DNA from: Saprospirales bacterium
GTDB taxonomy: Bacteria > Bacteroidota > Bacteroidia > Chitinophagales > Saprospiraceae
Direction of reading: 5' to 3'
Assembly (NCBI GenBank): GCA_016703765.1
Contig: JADJBL010000001.1
Location: 320,133 to 384,132, forward strand
Length of the DNA: 64,000 bases
Shown: piece by piece, positions 26,983 through 35,545 of the stretch
Numbering within the stretch: position 1 is the first letter of the stretch
How the letters are laid out: the number at the start of each line of letters is the position of its first letter
Program-made: the position numbers and the translations under genes
Notes under the pieces: model-generated
The model's input: only the letters and a program-made list of their open reading frames with translations
Database searches by the model: none
Told to the model about the DNA's origin: nothing

Positions 26983-28317
26983 TCAAATCAATCCCCTCGC
27001 CTTCAGTTCCAGGTATTTGTTTATGGTATTGACGCTCAGTTCTTCGGGGCGGGTCAGCACAGCCTGGATGCCGTATTGCCGCAATTTCTGGACCATCTGC
27101 CCTTTTTCGGACACGAATTTCTGGGCCATGGTCTGGGTATAGATCCCCTCCAGATCGCTCACCTCGCGGAAAGCCAGGTCGTTGATTTCGGTATTCTCAA
27201 AGAAGATGACCACAAGAAGGTGCTGCAGGTTTATGCGGCGGAGGACCGGCAGCACCCTTTCCAGGGCGAAGGAGCTTTCGAAACTGGTGAACAGCAGCAA
27301 CAGGCTGCGCCCTTTGATCAGGCGGATGGCAGCCTGGTAGGCCAGTTCGTAATTGGCCTCCAGCGGTCTTTCCTTTTCGTTGTATAGTGCCGTCAGGATT
27401 TTGTTCAACTGGTCGCCCTTCCGGTCGGCTTTGATGATGGAGCCGATTTTGTCCGAAAAAGTCAGCAGGCCCGCTTTGTCGTGCTTTTGCAAGGCGATGT
27501 TGGACATCACGAGGCTGGTATTGATGGCGTAATCCATCAGGCTCAATCCGTTGAAAGGAAGCCTCATAACCCGGCTTTTGTCGATCAGGCAGTACACTTG
27601 CTGCGCCCTTTCGTCCTCGTATTGATTGACCATCAGTCCGCCCTTGCGGCTGGTGGCCTTCCAGTTGATACTCCGGTAATCGTCTCCCCGCACGTATTCC
27701 TTAATTTGGTCAAATTCGTAGCTATGCCCGATCCTCCTGATCTTTTTGATCCCCTGAAGCACCGTGATCTTGTCGAAGGCCTTCAGGGCGTATTTTTTCA
27801 TTTGAATGATCGAAGGGAATACCGGGATGGAGGCGGAGGCGGGGATGACCATCCGGCGTTGGAGCAGCCCGAGGGGCGTATTCAGGTAGACCTGGATATT
27901 CCCGAATTCGTATGCCCCGCGTTTCGTCGGGGTCAGCTCGTATTGAATTCTTTGCTTCTCTCCCGCGTCGATCCGGGTTCGTTTTTCAAAATCCCTTATC
28001 TGAAACTCCACGGGCAATTCGTCGATCAGGGAAAGCAGGAGCCTGCGGGAAGATTTGTTGTGCAACTCCAGATACACCGGGTTGGGGTCGCCGAGGGAAA
28101 ACACTTTCGGCAATTTCCTTTTTAGCTGCAGCTTTACCTTGCCGCTGAACAGCAAAAGCGCATCCGCAAGGAGCATAGCGACGGAAACGAGTAAAACCGC
28201 CCTACCTAGTTGAAAAAAGAAGGGAAAGGGAAAACCCAGTGCAAGCAGGAATGCCACCCCTCCGAAGAGCAGGAAAAAGCGATTGGGGAGGTACATATTC
28301 CGGATTGCTTTCCACAT
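26983..28317 (-). CDS. DUF58 domain membrane protein
   Basis: A 444-residue protein with two N-terminal membrane helices (FFLLFGGVAFLLALGFPF and LVSVAMLLADALLLF), an Ig-like/beta segment, and the DUF58 region with EYVRGDDYRSINWKATSRKGGLMVNQYEDE and a vWA-like fold after it (VYCLIDKSRVM). DUF58 proteins always travel with MoxR AAA+ ATPases and are thought to be chaperone or assembly partners at the membrane. It follows the MoxR gene by 18 bases and ends the five-gene minus-strand run. Confidence 0.88.
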   Translation of the reverse strand: MWKAIRNMYLPNRFFLLFGGVAFLLALGFPFPFFFQLGRAVLLVSVAMLLADALLLFSGKVKLQLKRKLPKVFSLGDPNPVYLELHNKSSRRLLLSLIDELPVEFQIRDFEKRTRIDAGEKQRIQYELTPTKRGAYEFGNIQVYLNTPLGLLQRRMVIPASASIPVFPSIIQMKKYALKAFDKITVLQGIKKIRRIGHSYEFDQIKEYVRGDDYRSINWKATSRKGGLMVNQYEDERAQQVYCLIDKSRVMRLPFNGLSLMDYAINTSLVMSNIALQKHDKAGLLTFSDKIGSIIKADRKGDQLNKILTALYNEKERPLEANYELAYQAAIRLIKGRSLLLLFTSFESSFALERVLPVLRRINLQHLLVVIFFENTEINDLAFREVSDLEGIYTQTMAQKFVSEKGQMVQKLRQYGIQAVLTRPEELSVNTINKYLELKARGLI

Positions 28318-28335
28318 AATGGTGCGGGTTTCCCG

Positions 28336-29356
28336 TCAACGGGGCACTTCGATGCTTTGTAAAATATTCTCGACCACGTCCCTGGCGTCGTATCCCTCCA
28401 TCTCCCGCTCGGGGGTCATGATGATGCGGTGGTTGAGCGCCGGGTAGGCCACGTAGCGAATATCGTCGGGGGTCACAAAATCGCGGCCGCGCAGCGCCGC
28501 CATGGCTTTCGAGGCCTTCATGATGGCCAGCGAGGCCCGCGGGGAAGCCCCGAGAAAGAGATCTCCGTTGTTGCGGGTCTGGTGCACAATGGCCGCGATG
28601 TAATCGAGCAGGGCATCTTCGAGGTGTACCTGCTCGATCAGCGAGCGGCACTCCTGGATCTCTTTAGCCGAAAACACCTTCTGAACGCTGTGTTTTTTGA
28701 GAAAAGGAAAAATCGTTTTTAAACCGGTGGAGGATCGCCTTTTCCTCTTCCAAGTCGGGGTAGGTAATATTGATCTTGAATAGAAAGCGGTCGAGCTGGG
28801 CCTCGGGCAGCTTGTAGGTCCCCTCCTGTTCGATGGGGTTCTGTGTGGCGATGACCAGGAATGGCGGCGGCATGGGGTAGGTCTTCCCGTCCACCGTCAC
28901 CTGGTATTCCTCCATCACTTCAAAGAGGGCCGATTGGGTTTTCGCCGGCGCCCGGTTGATCTCGTCGATCAGGAGGATATTGGAAAACACCGGCCCGGGG
29001 TTGAAACTGAATTCCGAGGTCTTGAGGTTGAACACCGTCGTGCCGACCACATCGCTCGGCATGAGGTCGGGCGTGAACTGGATGCGGGAAAATTGGATAT
29101 CCAGGGTTTGGGCCAGCAACTTTGCCGTCAGGGTTTTGGCGATACCGGGCACCCCTTCGATCAGGACGTGGCCGTTGGTAAAGAGTGCGGCCAGCAGCAG
29201 GTCCAGGAGCTCCTCCTGTCCGACGATCACTTTGTGCAATTCCGTCTTTACCCGGTCGGCGGCGCTGCGCACCTTTTCGAGGTCGAGGCGGTTGCGCTGC
29301 CAGGTTTCTTCGGCCTCCGGGCCGGGGTTGTCGATAGGGGTGGGATTCTCCATCAT
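28336..29356 (-). CDS. MoxR family AAA+ ATPase (one frameshift)
   Basis: AAA+ ATPase of about 339 residues. Walker A is in [15 protein letters not shown], Walker B in [16 protein letters not shown], sensor 1 in [24 protein letters not shown], and the C-terminal lid holds [17 protein letters not shown]. MoxR proteins act with DUF58/vWA partners as chaperones for complex assembly or metal insertion. The frame breaks near 28685: CTCAAAAAACAC must become A5 (or A8) to read [18 protein letters not shown] or similar. It lies between DUF4350 and DUF58 genes, downstream of a GTTTAG-word hairpin. Confidence 0.87.
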
Positions 29357-29360
29357 AAAA

Positions 29361-29440
29361 AGTTTAGGACGTTTAGAACGTTTAGGAGGTTTAGGAAGAG
29401 GAAAAACTAAACTTTCTAAACCTCCTAAACTCTCTAAACC
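29361..29440. terminator. Iterated GTTTAG-word hairpin upstream of moxR
   Basis: Imperfect inverted repeat made of GTTTAGGA-like units. The core GTTTAGGAGGTTTA at 29380-29393 pairs perfectly with 29417-29430. It lies between the DUF4350 stop and the MoxR start on the same strand, so it could attenuate the operon or mark a separate moxR transcript. It is the same word family as 11758-11808. Confidence 0.55.
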
Positions 29441-29443
29441 TTA

Positions 29444-30730
29444 TTACTTACAATTCCTATAAAACCCATCGAGCATCTTGTGCAGGTCGATGAGGGTATT
29501 TTCCGAAAGAAACACTTCCGAGCGTTCGATGTTGTGCGCCAGGCGGAACATGGGCCTCAGGGCCGAATCCGCAACCCCCGAACGCTCCGCCAGTTTTTTG
29601 ATAAAAGCCTCGTCCAGTTCTTTGGTCGGCAGGTGGTAGCGGTCGCGAATATAAGCCAGAAACAGGCGCCATTTCTGGAGTGCGAGTTTCCGGTGGTTGT
29701 TCTGTTGAAAATAGAGCTGCCCGATCGTGGCGACGAACTCCATGGAGGTATTCGTATTGGGTTCGAGCACGGGTATGATCCGCTGCCGGCGTTTGGCCCG
29801 GAACAACAGAAAAAGCAAGGCCATACTCAGTCCTACGTACCAGGCCCAGGCCAGGGGCGGCTGGCTGAGGATGTATTGCAAGGGGCTGTCGTTGCTCAGG
29901 GTTCTTTGGGTCCGGGCCGGCCGGCGACCCCAACCTCTTCGGTAGTAAGATTCGTAATCGCTGTATCGGTCCCAGTAAATTGGACCTTCGGGCAGGTAGG
30001 CCAGGACCCTGTCGGCATATTCCAGCCCTTTTTCCTTTTTCATATAAAAATTGGAAAAAGCGATGGGCGTCGAGTGCAGGAGGACCGCCCCTTTACCGTA
30101 TGTGATCCTCACAAAATTGGGCAGGCTGTCGTTCAGATTTCCCAGTACTTCCATCGTATCGAGGAAGGAATCGCAGAAGGACAAGGAATCCAGGTAAGTC
30201 CAATCGAAGATCAAGGGGCCCTCCTGGTTATAAAGAGTTAGGGAGAGCTCATCCTTTCTCCAGGGCTCGTGATTTAGTTTTGCGAAAACCGAGGTGTCCT
30301 GCTGAAAGTCTATGGGCTCAAAATAGGCGGTATCGACGCAGTACTCCGGAAGGAGGCGGCCGAGCAGTTCGACCGGCAGTTCCCAGGCGCAGAGGAACAG
30401 GGTGTTCCCCGCTTCGGCGAATCGAAGCAGCTCTTCTTCGTCGCCGGGTTCGAGCCACATTTCCTCGCCGATGAACACATAACTCGATGGAGTTCCCTCC
30501 CACTTGCCGAGGCTTCCTTTCAGGCTGTCTTCCACGATAAAAAAGCGGTCTTTGCCGGCCTGGTCTTTCAATAGTTCGTGAATCACCTGGACGCTATAGG
30601 GCTGCCCGCTGTCGGGCCGGTAGGTCTGAAACCAATTCAGCCCCCTTTCTCCGGGCCAAAAAAGCAACAGCAATACCGTAACGAGTATCACCAGAAAACC
30701 TGCCCAAAGCCAGATGCGATTTCTCTCCAT
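29444..30730 (-). CDS. DUF4350 domain membrane protein
   Basis: A 428-residue protein with one N-terminal membrane helix (LWAGFLVILVTVLLLLFW), an extracytoplasmic DUF4350 domain related to the GldG/ThuA-like fold (RFAEAGNTLFLCAWELP, FVRITYGKGAVLLHSTPIAF), a second helix (AWAWYVGLSMALLFLLF), and a cytoplasmic helical tail (LALQKWRLFLAYIRDRYHLP). The function is unknown; it is a standard member of the MoxR-DUF58 cluster. It starts four bases after the DUF4129 gene ends. Confidence 0.83.
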   Translation of the reverse strand: MERNRIWLWAGFLVILVTVLLLLFWPGERGLNWFQTYRPDSGQPYSVQVIHELLKDQAGKDRFFIVEDSLKGSLGKWEGTPSSYVFIGEEMWLEPGDEEELLRFAEAGNTLFLCAWELPVELLGRLLPEYCVDTAYFEPIDFQQDTSVFAKLNHEPWRKDELSLTLYNQEGPLIFDWTYLDSLSFCDSFLDTMEVLGNLNDSLPNFVRITYGKGAVLLHSTPIAFSNFYMKKEKGLEYADRVLAYLPEGPIYWDRYSDYESYYRRGWGRRPARTQRTLSNDSPLQYILSQPPLAWAWYVGLSMALLFLLFRAKRRQRIIPVLEPNTNTSMEFVATIGQLYFQQNNHRKLALQKWRLFLAYIRDRYHLPTKELDEAFIKKLAERSGVADSALRPMFRLAHNIERSEVFLSENTLIDLHKMLDGFYRNCK

Positions 30731-30733
30731 GGC

Positions 30734-31411
30734 TCAGCTGGTTTTGATGATTTGTTGGAGATCTGCAAATTGGGCCGCGATCTTCCGGTATGCGTTGGCG
30801 CCCAGTCGGCGGTCTCCATACCAGATGCGTTCGAAAACGAGGGTAGCCTCCCTGAATCCCTCATACACAGGCCTCGTGCGGACTTCCCTCAGGTAGTCGC
30901 CGTTCGTTTTTTCCCTTTTCCAATCGAGCCACTGCTTTTGCGCAAGCAATTGTATGAGACCGAGATAATGGAGCCGGACGGCCATTTTGTAGTCGCCTGC
31001 CTGGAGGGCTTCCTGGACAAAATCCGGGATATTCGCATCCGGCAGATTGGCCTCGATCTGTTCGAGCTTAATCTGCAAGCCTTTATCGAATTTTCGGTTC
31101 CTGGGCCTGAAAAATCCTTCTCCGCTCATCAATTGGCGGATGACAAAGGCCATTACGCCAACGACAAATAAAACGGCCAGTATTTTAAAGAACAAGAGCC
31201 ACCTGTTCGTCTCTTCGGGGTCCTCCTCAAAAACCTCTTCTTCCACAAAGGCGGCGGGAACAGGATAATTCAGGTCCTCTGTCAGAAGCTTCCACTTTTC
31301 TCTATCCAGGCGCCCGACCGGTCCCGGCTCCGTCTGGGCATGCAAAGCTCCTTCCCCTGTCGGAAACACAGGGAAAAGAAGGAAAAGCAAGCACAGAAGC
31401 TTCGGGTTCAT
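30734..31411 (-). CDS. DUF4129 domain membrane protein
   Basis: A 225-residue protein: signal peptide (LLCLLFLLFPVFPTGEGALHAQ), one membrane helix (LLFFKILAVLFVVGVMAFVI), then a cytoplasmic DUF4129 helical domain (AVRLHYLGLIQLLAQKQWL, TNGDYLREVR, LVFERIWYGDRRL). DUF4129 often occurs next to or fused with transglutaminase-like or MoxR partners. Function is unknown. It is tightly packed with DUF4350 (3-base gap) and 18 bases after the SpoIIM gene. Confidence 0.83.
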   Translation of the reverse strand: MNPKLLCLLFLLFPVFPTGEGALHAQTEPGPVGRLDREKWKLLTEDLNYPVPAAFVEEEVFEEDPEETNRWLLFFKILAVLFVVGVMAFVIRQLMSGEGFFRPRNRKFDKGLQIKLEQIEANLPDANIPDFVQEALQAGDYKMAVRLHYLGLIQLLAQKQWLDWKREKTNGDYLREVRTRPVYEGFREATLVFERIWYGDRRLGANAYRKIAAQFADLQQIIKTS

Positions 31412-31429
31412 TTTAATTTATTTCATTCC

Positions 31430-33292
31430 TCAATCCTCTCTTGGTATACCCTGTATCCGTCGCTGCAATTCTATTTCTTTTATCCTGGTACGAAGCCAGG
31501 ACGCATCCCGGATTTCCAGCAGGGTGAAATAAAGCAGGGCCGATCCGTATACCAGTGCGCTGAGAAAGATAAACAGTATAAAAAGCGTGCAGAAGACCAA
31601 CAGGATGGTCACCGCGTTGTCCATGACGGATTGTTCGAGCAAAAACCCAATCCCCAGGCTTTCGAAAGCAAGCCAGAGGATGATCGAGTCGAGCAGCAGG
31701 AAAAACAGGTATCCCACCGCTGCCAAAAGCAGGGAAAACCCGAGGTAGCGCCCCAGTTGGGTCATCACCAGTTCGAAAAGGCGGGAAATGGAGAGGATGG
31801 CGCTTTTTCCCTCCCAAAGCATGATCTGGATCCATAACAGGACCATCGGCGCCAACAGACTGAAGAGGAGCAAGGTGTACCATTCTCTGGCCAGGAGCAG
31901 CAATACGAGCGCTGCCGCCCCGATAGCGGCCTTCAGCCATTCGATCAAAGGTCTTTGCCGGGTCTTTGGCGGCTCCAAATGCAATTGGGCCTCTGTGCGT
32001 ATTAACCTGAAAAATTGCAAAATCAGCCAGGCAAACAGGGGGATCTGGAGGATAGGAAGCCAGAAAATATCGGGATGGCGGACGAGGTCCGGAATGGCCT
32101 GGATCATACCCATAAACTGCTGTTCGAAAACAAACAAACTCGCCGGCTCTTTCCCGGAAAACAGGAAAACCGCCAGGCAAAAGACCAGGGCAGCCAACGC
32201 GGAACGACCTGCATTGAGGGCAAAATCTCGCCGGAATAAGGCAAAGGTCGAGGAAAACAGTTCGCCGCCGGATTGGATCCTGCGGAAATCGCCGCTCTGG
32301 TCGCCGTCGGGGCTCAGGTAGGGGTCGACGTCCCCGACCCGGAACCCGCGCCGCGCTTTTTGAATGGGGTACCAGACGTAATAATAGACGATAAAGGCGA
32401 AGCAGCTGAAAATAAAGAGCCCGCGCAGGATATCCGGCAGTTCGGTGTGTCGGGTGAGGAAGCCTTCGATAAGGCCGGCTACCGTGAAGACGGGCACCAG
32501 GCTCAGCATGATCTTCAAGCCCCGGCGCGCCGAAAACTGGAATGACTTCATGCGCGAAAGGGTGCCGGGAAAGACCAGGCCGCGCCCCATGGCAAGGCCC
32601 GCTGCACCGGCGATGACGATGGCCGAGATCTCCAGGGCCCCATGCATCCAGAGGGTGAGGAAGGATTCCCAAAACAGTCCTCTTTCGATAAAAAAGTATT
32701 GGAAAACGCCCACCATGACCCCGTTCCGGATCAGAATACCCACGGTGCCGATAGCGAAGAAGGCTCCCGAAATGAAGGTCAGGAATGCTACGAACAGGTT
32801 GTTTGCGATGATCCCCAGGGACATGCCGAAGGCTCCATCGTCCTTATAAACGGCCATGGGGTCGCCGGCTTCGATATTGCCCTCCGTCATGGAGATATAG
32901 CCTTCCCCGAGAATCGCCTGGGCAAAGTCGGGGTCCATAGCCGAGGAAAACATGCCTATGCCCATCGAAAAAGCGAAGAGGAGAAAGGATAGCCGGAATT
33001 CCTTTCGCGATTCCCAAATCAGGAAGGGCAGTTCCTCCTTCCAGAATTCGAGGAAACGGCTCCGCCGGGAGCGCTTGGTTTTGTAGATGCTCAGATACAC
33101 CTTTTGCGCCATCCCGTTCAGGTACGACCTGACCAGCCGGTTGGGATAGAAGGTTCGGGAGAAGGACAGGTCGTCCGTTACCTGGATGAACAGGTCGTTG
33201 AGCTGGTCGGGGTCTTTTTCCTTGGATTCCAGCACCTCCTCGAAGGTCTTCCACTTCTCCTTGTTCTGCTCTATAAAACTGGATTCGCGCAT
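31430..33292 (-). CDS. SpoIIM-family membrane protein fused to a second multi-pass membrane domain
   Basis: 620 residues. The first about 330 match the SpoIIM/DUF95 family: a cytoplasmic N-terminal helical part (FYPNRLVRSYLNGMAQKVYL), then five or six helices with VGILIRNGVMVGVFQYFF and LTLWMHGALEISAIVIAGAAG. After an acidic linker (VGDVDPYLSPDGDQSG) comes a second membrane module of about six helices (residues 350-590) that I cannot assign beyond a loose resemblance to DUF4013-like proteins. In related clusters I would expect these as two genes; here one uninterrupted frame joins them. It is the first gene of the minus-strand run, divergent from the RDD gene. Confidence 0.8.
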   Translation of the reverse strand: MRESSFIEQNKEKWKTFEEVLESKEKDPDQLNDLFIQVTDDLSFSRTFYPNRLVRSYLNGMAQKVYLSIYKTKRSRRSRFLEFWKEELPFLIWESRKEFRLSFLLFAFSMGIGMFSSAMDPDFAQAILGEGYISMTEGNIEAGDPMAVYKDDGAFGMSLGIIANNLFVAFLTFISGAFFAIGTVGILIRNGVMVGVFQYFFIERGLFWESFLTLWMHGALEISAIVIAGAAGLAMGRGLVFPGTLSRMKSFQFSARRGLKIMLSLVPVFTVAGLIEGFLTRHTELPDILRGLFIFSCFAFIVYYYVWYPIQKARRGFRVGDVDPYLSPDGDQSGDFRRIQSGGELFSSTFALFRRDFALNAGRSALAALVFCLAVFLFSGKEPASLFVFEQQFMGMIQAIPDLVRHPDIFWLPILQIPLFAWLILQFFRLIRTEAQLHLEPPKTRQRPLIEWLKAAIGAAALVLLLLAREWYTLLLFSLLAPMVLLWIQIMLWEGKSAILSISRLFELVMTQLGRYLGFSLLLAAVGYLFFLLLDSIILWLAFESLGIGFLLEQSVMDNAVTILLVFCTLFILFIFLSALVYGSALLYFTLLEIRDASWLRTRIKEIELQRRIQGIPRED

Positions 33293-33345
33293 GAACGATA
33301 GCTTGGAATCTCAAATAAACGGATTTTCCTTATCTTTCCGAAACT

Positions 33346-34095
33346 ATGGCCTCCATTGAGATCCGAACCACTCAAAACGTCCCGATTATTTACGAGCTAG
33401 CCAATGTGCGCGACCGCCTGTTGGCGTTTCTCATCGATTTTTTCCTCTTTTTCGTGTTTTACTACATTCTCCTGGTATTTATCCTTTCCACGGTTGGCCG
33501 TTATCTGTTTTCCTCTTCGACATTCCTGCTCAGCTTTCTTTTTTATTTCTTTCCCCTTTTCCTGTTTCTGTTGTACGGTTTTGTGTTTGAAGTGGTTTTA
33601 CACGGCCAGACCCTCGGAAAGCGCATGCTCGGCATCCGGGTGGTGCGCGTCGACGGGAGGGAGCCCGGATTGACAGATTACATGCTCCGCTCCGTTTTTT
33701 ACCTCATCGACGTGTTTTTCTCCCTGGGGGTGATCGCCTCTCTGCTCATCGGCTCTACCGTGCGGCATCAACGACTGGGAGACCTGACGGCCCATACGAC
33801 GGTGGTGCGGGTCCGATCGCGACTGCCGCACAGGCTCAAGGACCTTCTGCGCATCGAATCCCTGGTGGATTACGAACCGCAGTACCCCGGCATCCGCCAG
33901 GTCAACGAGCAGGATATGCTGCTCGCCAAGGCCGCTTTAACCCGTCTTCAGCGCTTCCCCAATAGCGCCCACCGGGAGGCGGTGCGGGAACTGGCCAACC
34001 GGATGGCCGAACTGCTGGGACTGCCCGAGCCGCCAAAAGACAAGGCGAAGTTTTTGAAAACCCTGATCAGGGATTACGTAGTGCTTACCCGATAA
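33346..34095 (+). CDS. RDD family membrane protein
   Basis: A 249-residue protein. The RDD signature Arg-Asp (NVRDRLLAFLIDFFLFF) is in the first helix, a run of aromatic-rich helices follows, then GQTLGKRMLGIRVVRVDG and the closing RHQRLGDLTAHTTVV. The last 80 residues are a soluble helical tail. RDD proteins are small membrane proteins that accompany the SpoIIM/MoxR/DUF58 cluster; some have been linked to ion exchange. It is divergent from the SpoIIM gene (53-base gap) and four bases upstream of rlmD. Confidence 0.88.
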   Translation: MASIEIRTTQNVPIIYELANVRDRLLAFLIDFFLFFVFYYILLVFILSTVGRYLFSSSTFLLSFLFYFFPLFLFLLYGFVFEVVLHGQTLGKRMLGIRVVRVDGREPGLTDYMLRSVFYLIDVFFSLGVIASLLIGSTVRHQRLGDLTAHTTVVRVRSRLPHRLKDLLRIESLVDYEPQYPGIRQVNEQDMLLAKAALTRLQRFPNSAHREAVRELANRMAELLGLPEPPKDKAKFLKTLIRDYVVLTR

Positions 34096-34099
34096 ATGT

Positions 34100-35509
34100 A
34101 TGGGCCGAAAAAGAAAACCCCGATTTGAAACCCAGGTAGCCATCACCGGTATTGCCGAAAAGGGCCGCGGAGTGGGCCGCAGCGCCGAAGGCGGGGTCAT
34201 TTTTGTCGAAAATGTGGCCCCCGGCGATATCGTCGACGTGGTGATCACCAAAAAGAAATCGGACTACATGCACGGCACGCCGGTGAAATTTCACCACTAC
34301 TCCGAGGACCGCGTCGAGCCTTTTTGCGCCCATTACGAAATCTGCGGGGGCTGCCAATGGCAGCACATTACCTATGAAGCCCAGTTGCTGCATAAGGAAA
34401 ATATAGTTCGCAACGCGATGCAACGCATTGCCAAAACCGAGATCGGCGAATTTTTCCCCATCCTCCCGGCCCCGGATACGCGATATTACCGAAACAAGCT
34501 CGAATTTGCCTTCTCCAACCGCCGCTGGCTGACCACCGAACAACTCGCCGACAAATCCCTGCCCCTGCTGGACGATGTGCTGGGGTTCCACAAAGCGGGC
34601 GGCTTCGACAAGATCATCAATATAGACCATTGCTGGCTGGAGCCGGAACCCTCCAACGCGATCCGCAACGGACTGCGCGAGATCGGGATCCGCCAGGGCT
34701 TGTCCTTTTACGACCCCAGGGCATACAAGGGATTCCTCCGGCAGGTGATGATCCGCGTGAGCAGCATCGGCGAAACGCTGGTGTTGATGAGCTTTGGCGA
34801 GGACGATCCGGAAAAGAGGAAAAACTACCTCGACGAAGCGCTGGAGCGCTTTCCGCAGATCACCACCCTGATCTATTGCGTGAATACGAAGGTAAACGAT
34901 TTCATCCTCGACCTCCCCATGGAAACCTATGCGGGCAAAGGCTTTATCGAAGAGCAGATCGGACATGTCCGTTTTCGCATCGGCCCGAAATCGTTTTTCC
35001 AGACCAACTCCAGGCAAGGCGAGCGGCTCTACTCCATCGCCGCCGGATTCGCCGGCCTGGATGGCTCCCAAAATGTGTACGACCTGTACACCGGAGTGGG
35101 GAGTATCGCCTTATATTTGGCCCGGGATTGCCGCCGGGTCACGGGGATCGAAGAAATTGCCGCGGCCATCGAGGATGCCCGCGAAAATGCCCGCCTGAAC
35201 CAAATCGACAACTGCGATTTTTACGCCGGCGACGTCAAGGACATCCTCACGGAGGAGTTTGCCGAAAAACACGGAAAGCCCGATGTGGTAGTCACCGACC
35301 CTCCGCGGGCGGGGATGCACCCGGATGTGGTGAGGCTCTTTCTCCGTTTGGAAGCTCCGAAGATCGTGTACGTGAGCTGCAACCCCGCCACCCAGGCGCG
35401 CGACCTGCACCTCCTGGACGAAAAATACCGGGTGGAGAAGCTGCAGCCCGTGGATATGTTTCCGCATACCCAGCATATCGAGGCCGTGGCCTTGCTGGTG
35501 AAGCGATAA
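34100..35509 (+). CDS. rlmD: 23S rRNA (uracil-5-)-methyltransferase, RlmD/RumA type
   Basis: A 469-residue SAM-dependent RNA m5U methyltransferase. An N-terminal TRAM domain (about residues 10-65) is followed by a 4Fe-4S cluster motif (C in PFCAHYEICGGCQWQH, later DHCW). The methyltransferase domain holds FFQTNSRQGERLY, VYDLYTGVGSIALYLA, TDPPRAGMHPDV and the catalytic cysteine in YVSCNPATQARDL. The iron-sulfur site supports RlmD over TrmA; which uridine is modified (1939 or 747) cannot be settled here. It starts four bases after the RDD stop, so it is probably cotranscribed. Confidence 0.9.
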   Translation: MGRKRKPRFETQVAITGIAEKGRGVGRSAEGGVIFVENVAPGDIVDVVITKKKSDYMHGTPVKFHHYSEDRVEPFCAHYEICGGCQWQHITYEAQLLHKENIVRNAMQRIAKTEIGEFFPILPAPDTRYYRNKLEFAFSNRRWLTTEQLADKSLPLLDDVLGFHKAGGFDKIINIDHCWLEPEPSNAIRNGLREIGIRQGLSFYDPRAYKGFLRQVMIRVSSIGETLVLMSFGEDDPEKRKNYLDEALERFPQITTLIYCVNTKVNDFILDLPMETYAGKGFIEEQIGHVRFRIGPKSFFQTNSRQGERLYSIAAGFAGLDGSQNVYDLYTGVGSIALYLARDCRRVTGIEEIAAAIEDARENARLNQIDNCDFYAGDVKDILTEEFAEKHGKPDVVVTDPPRAGMHPDVVRLFLRLEAPKIVYVSCNPATQARDLHLLDEKYRVEKLQPVDMFPHTQHIEAVALLVKR

Positions 35510-35545
35510 ATTGTTTTTGAGTTTTTAAGGGAATAAGTTTTTAGT

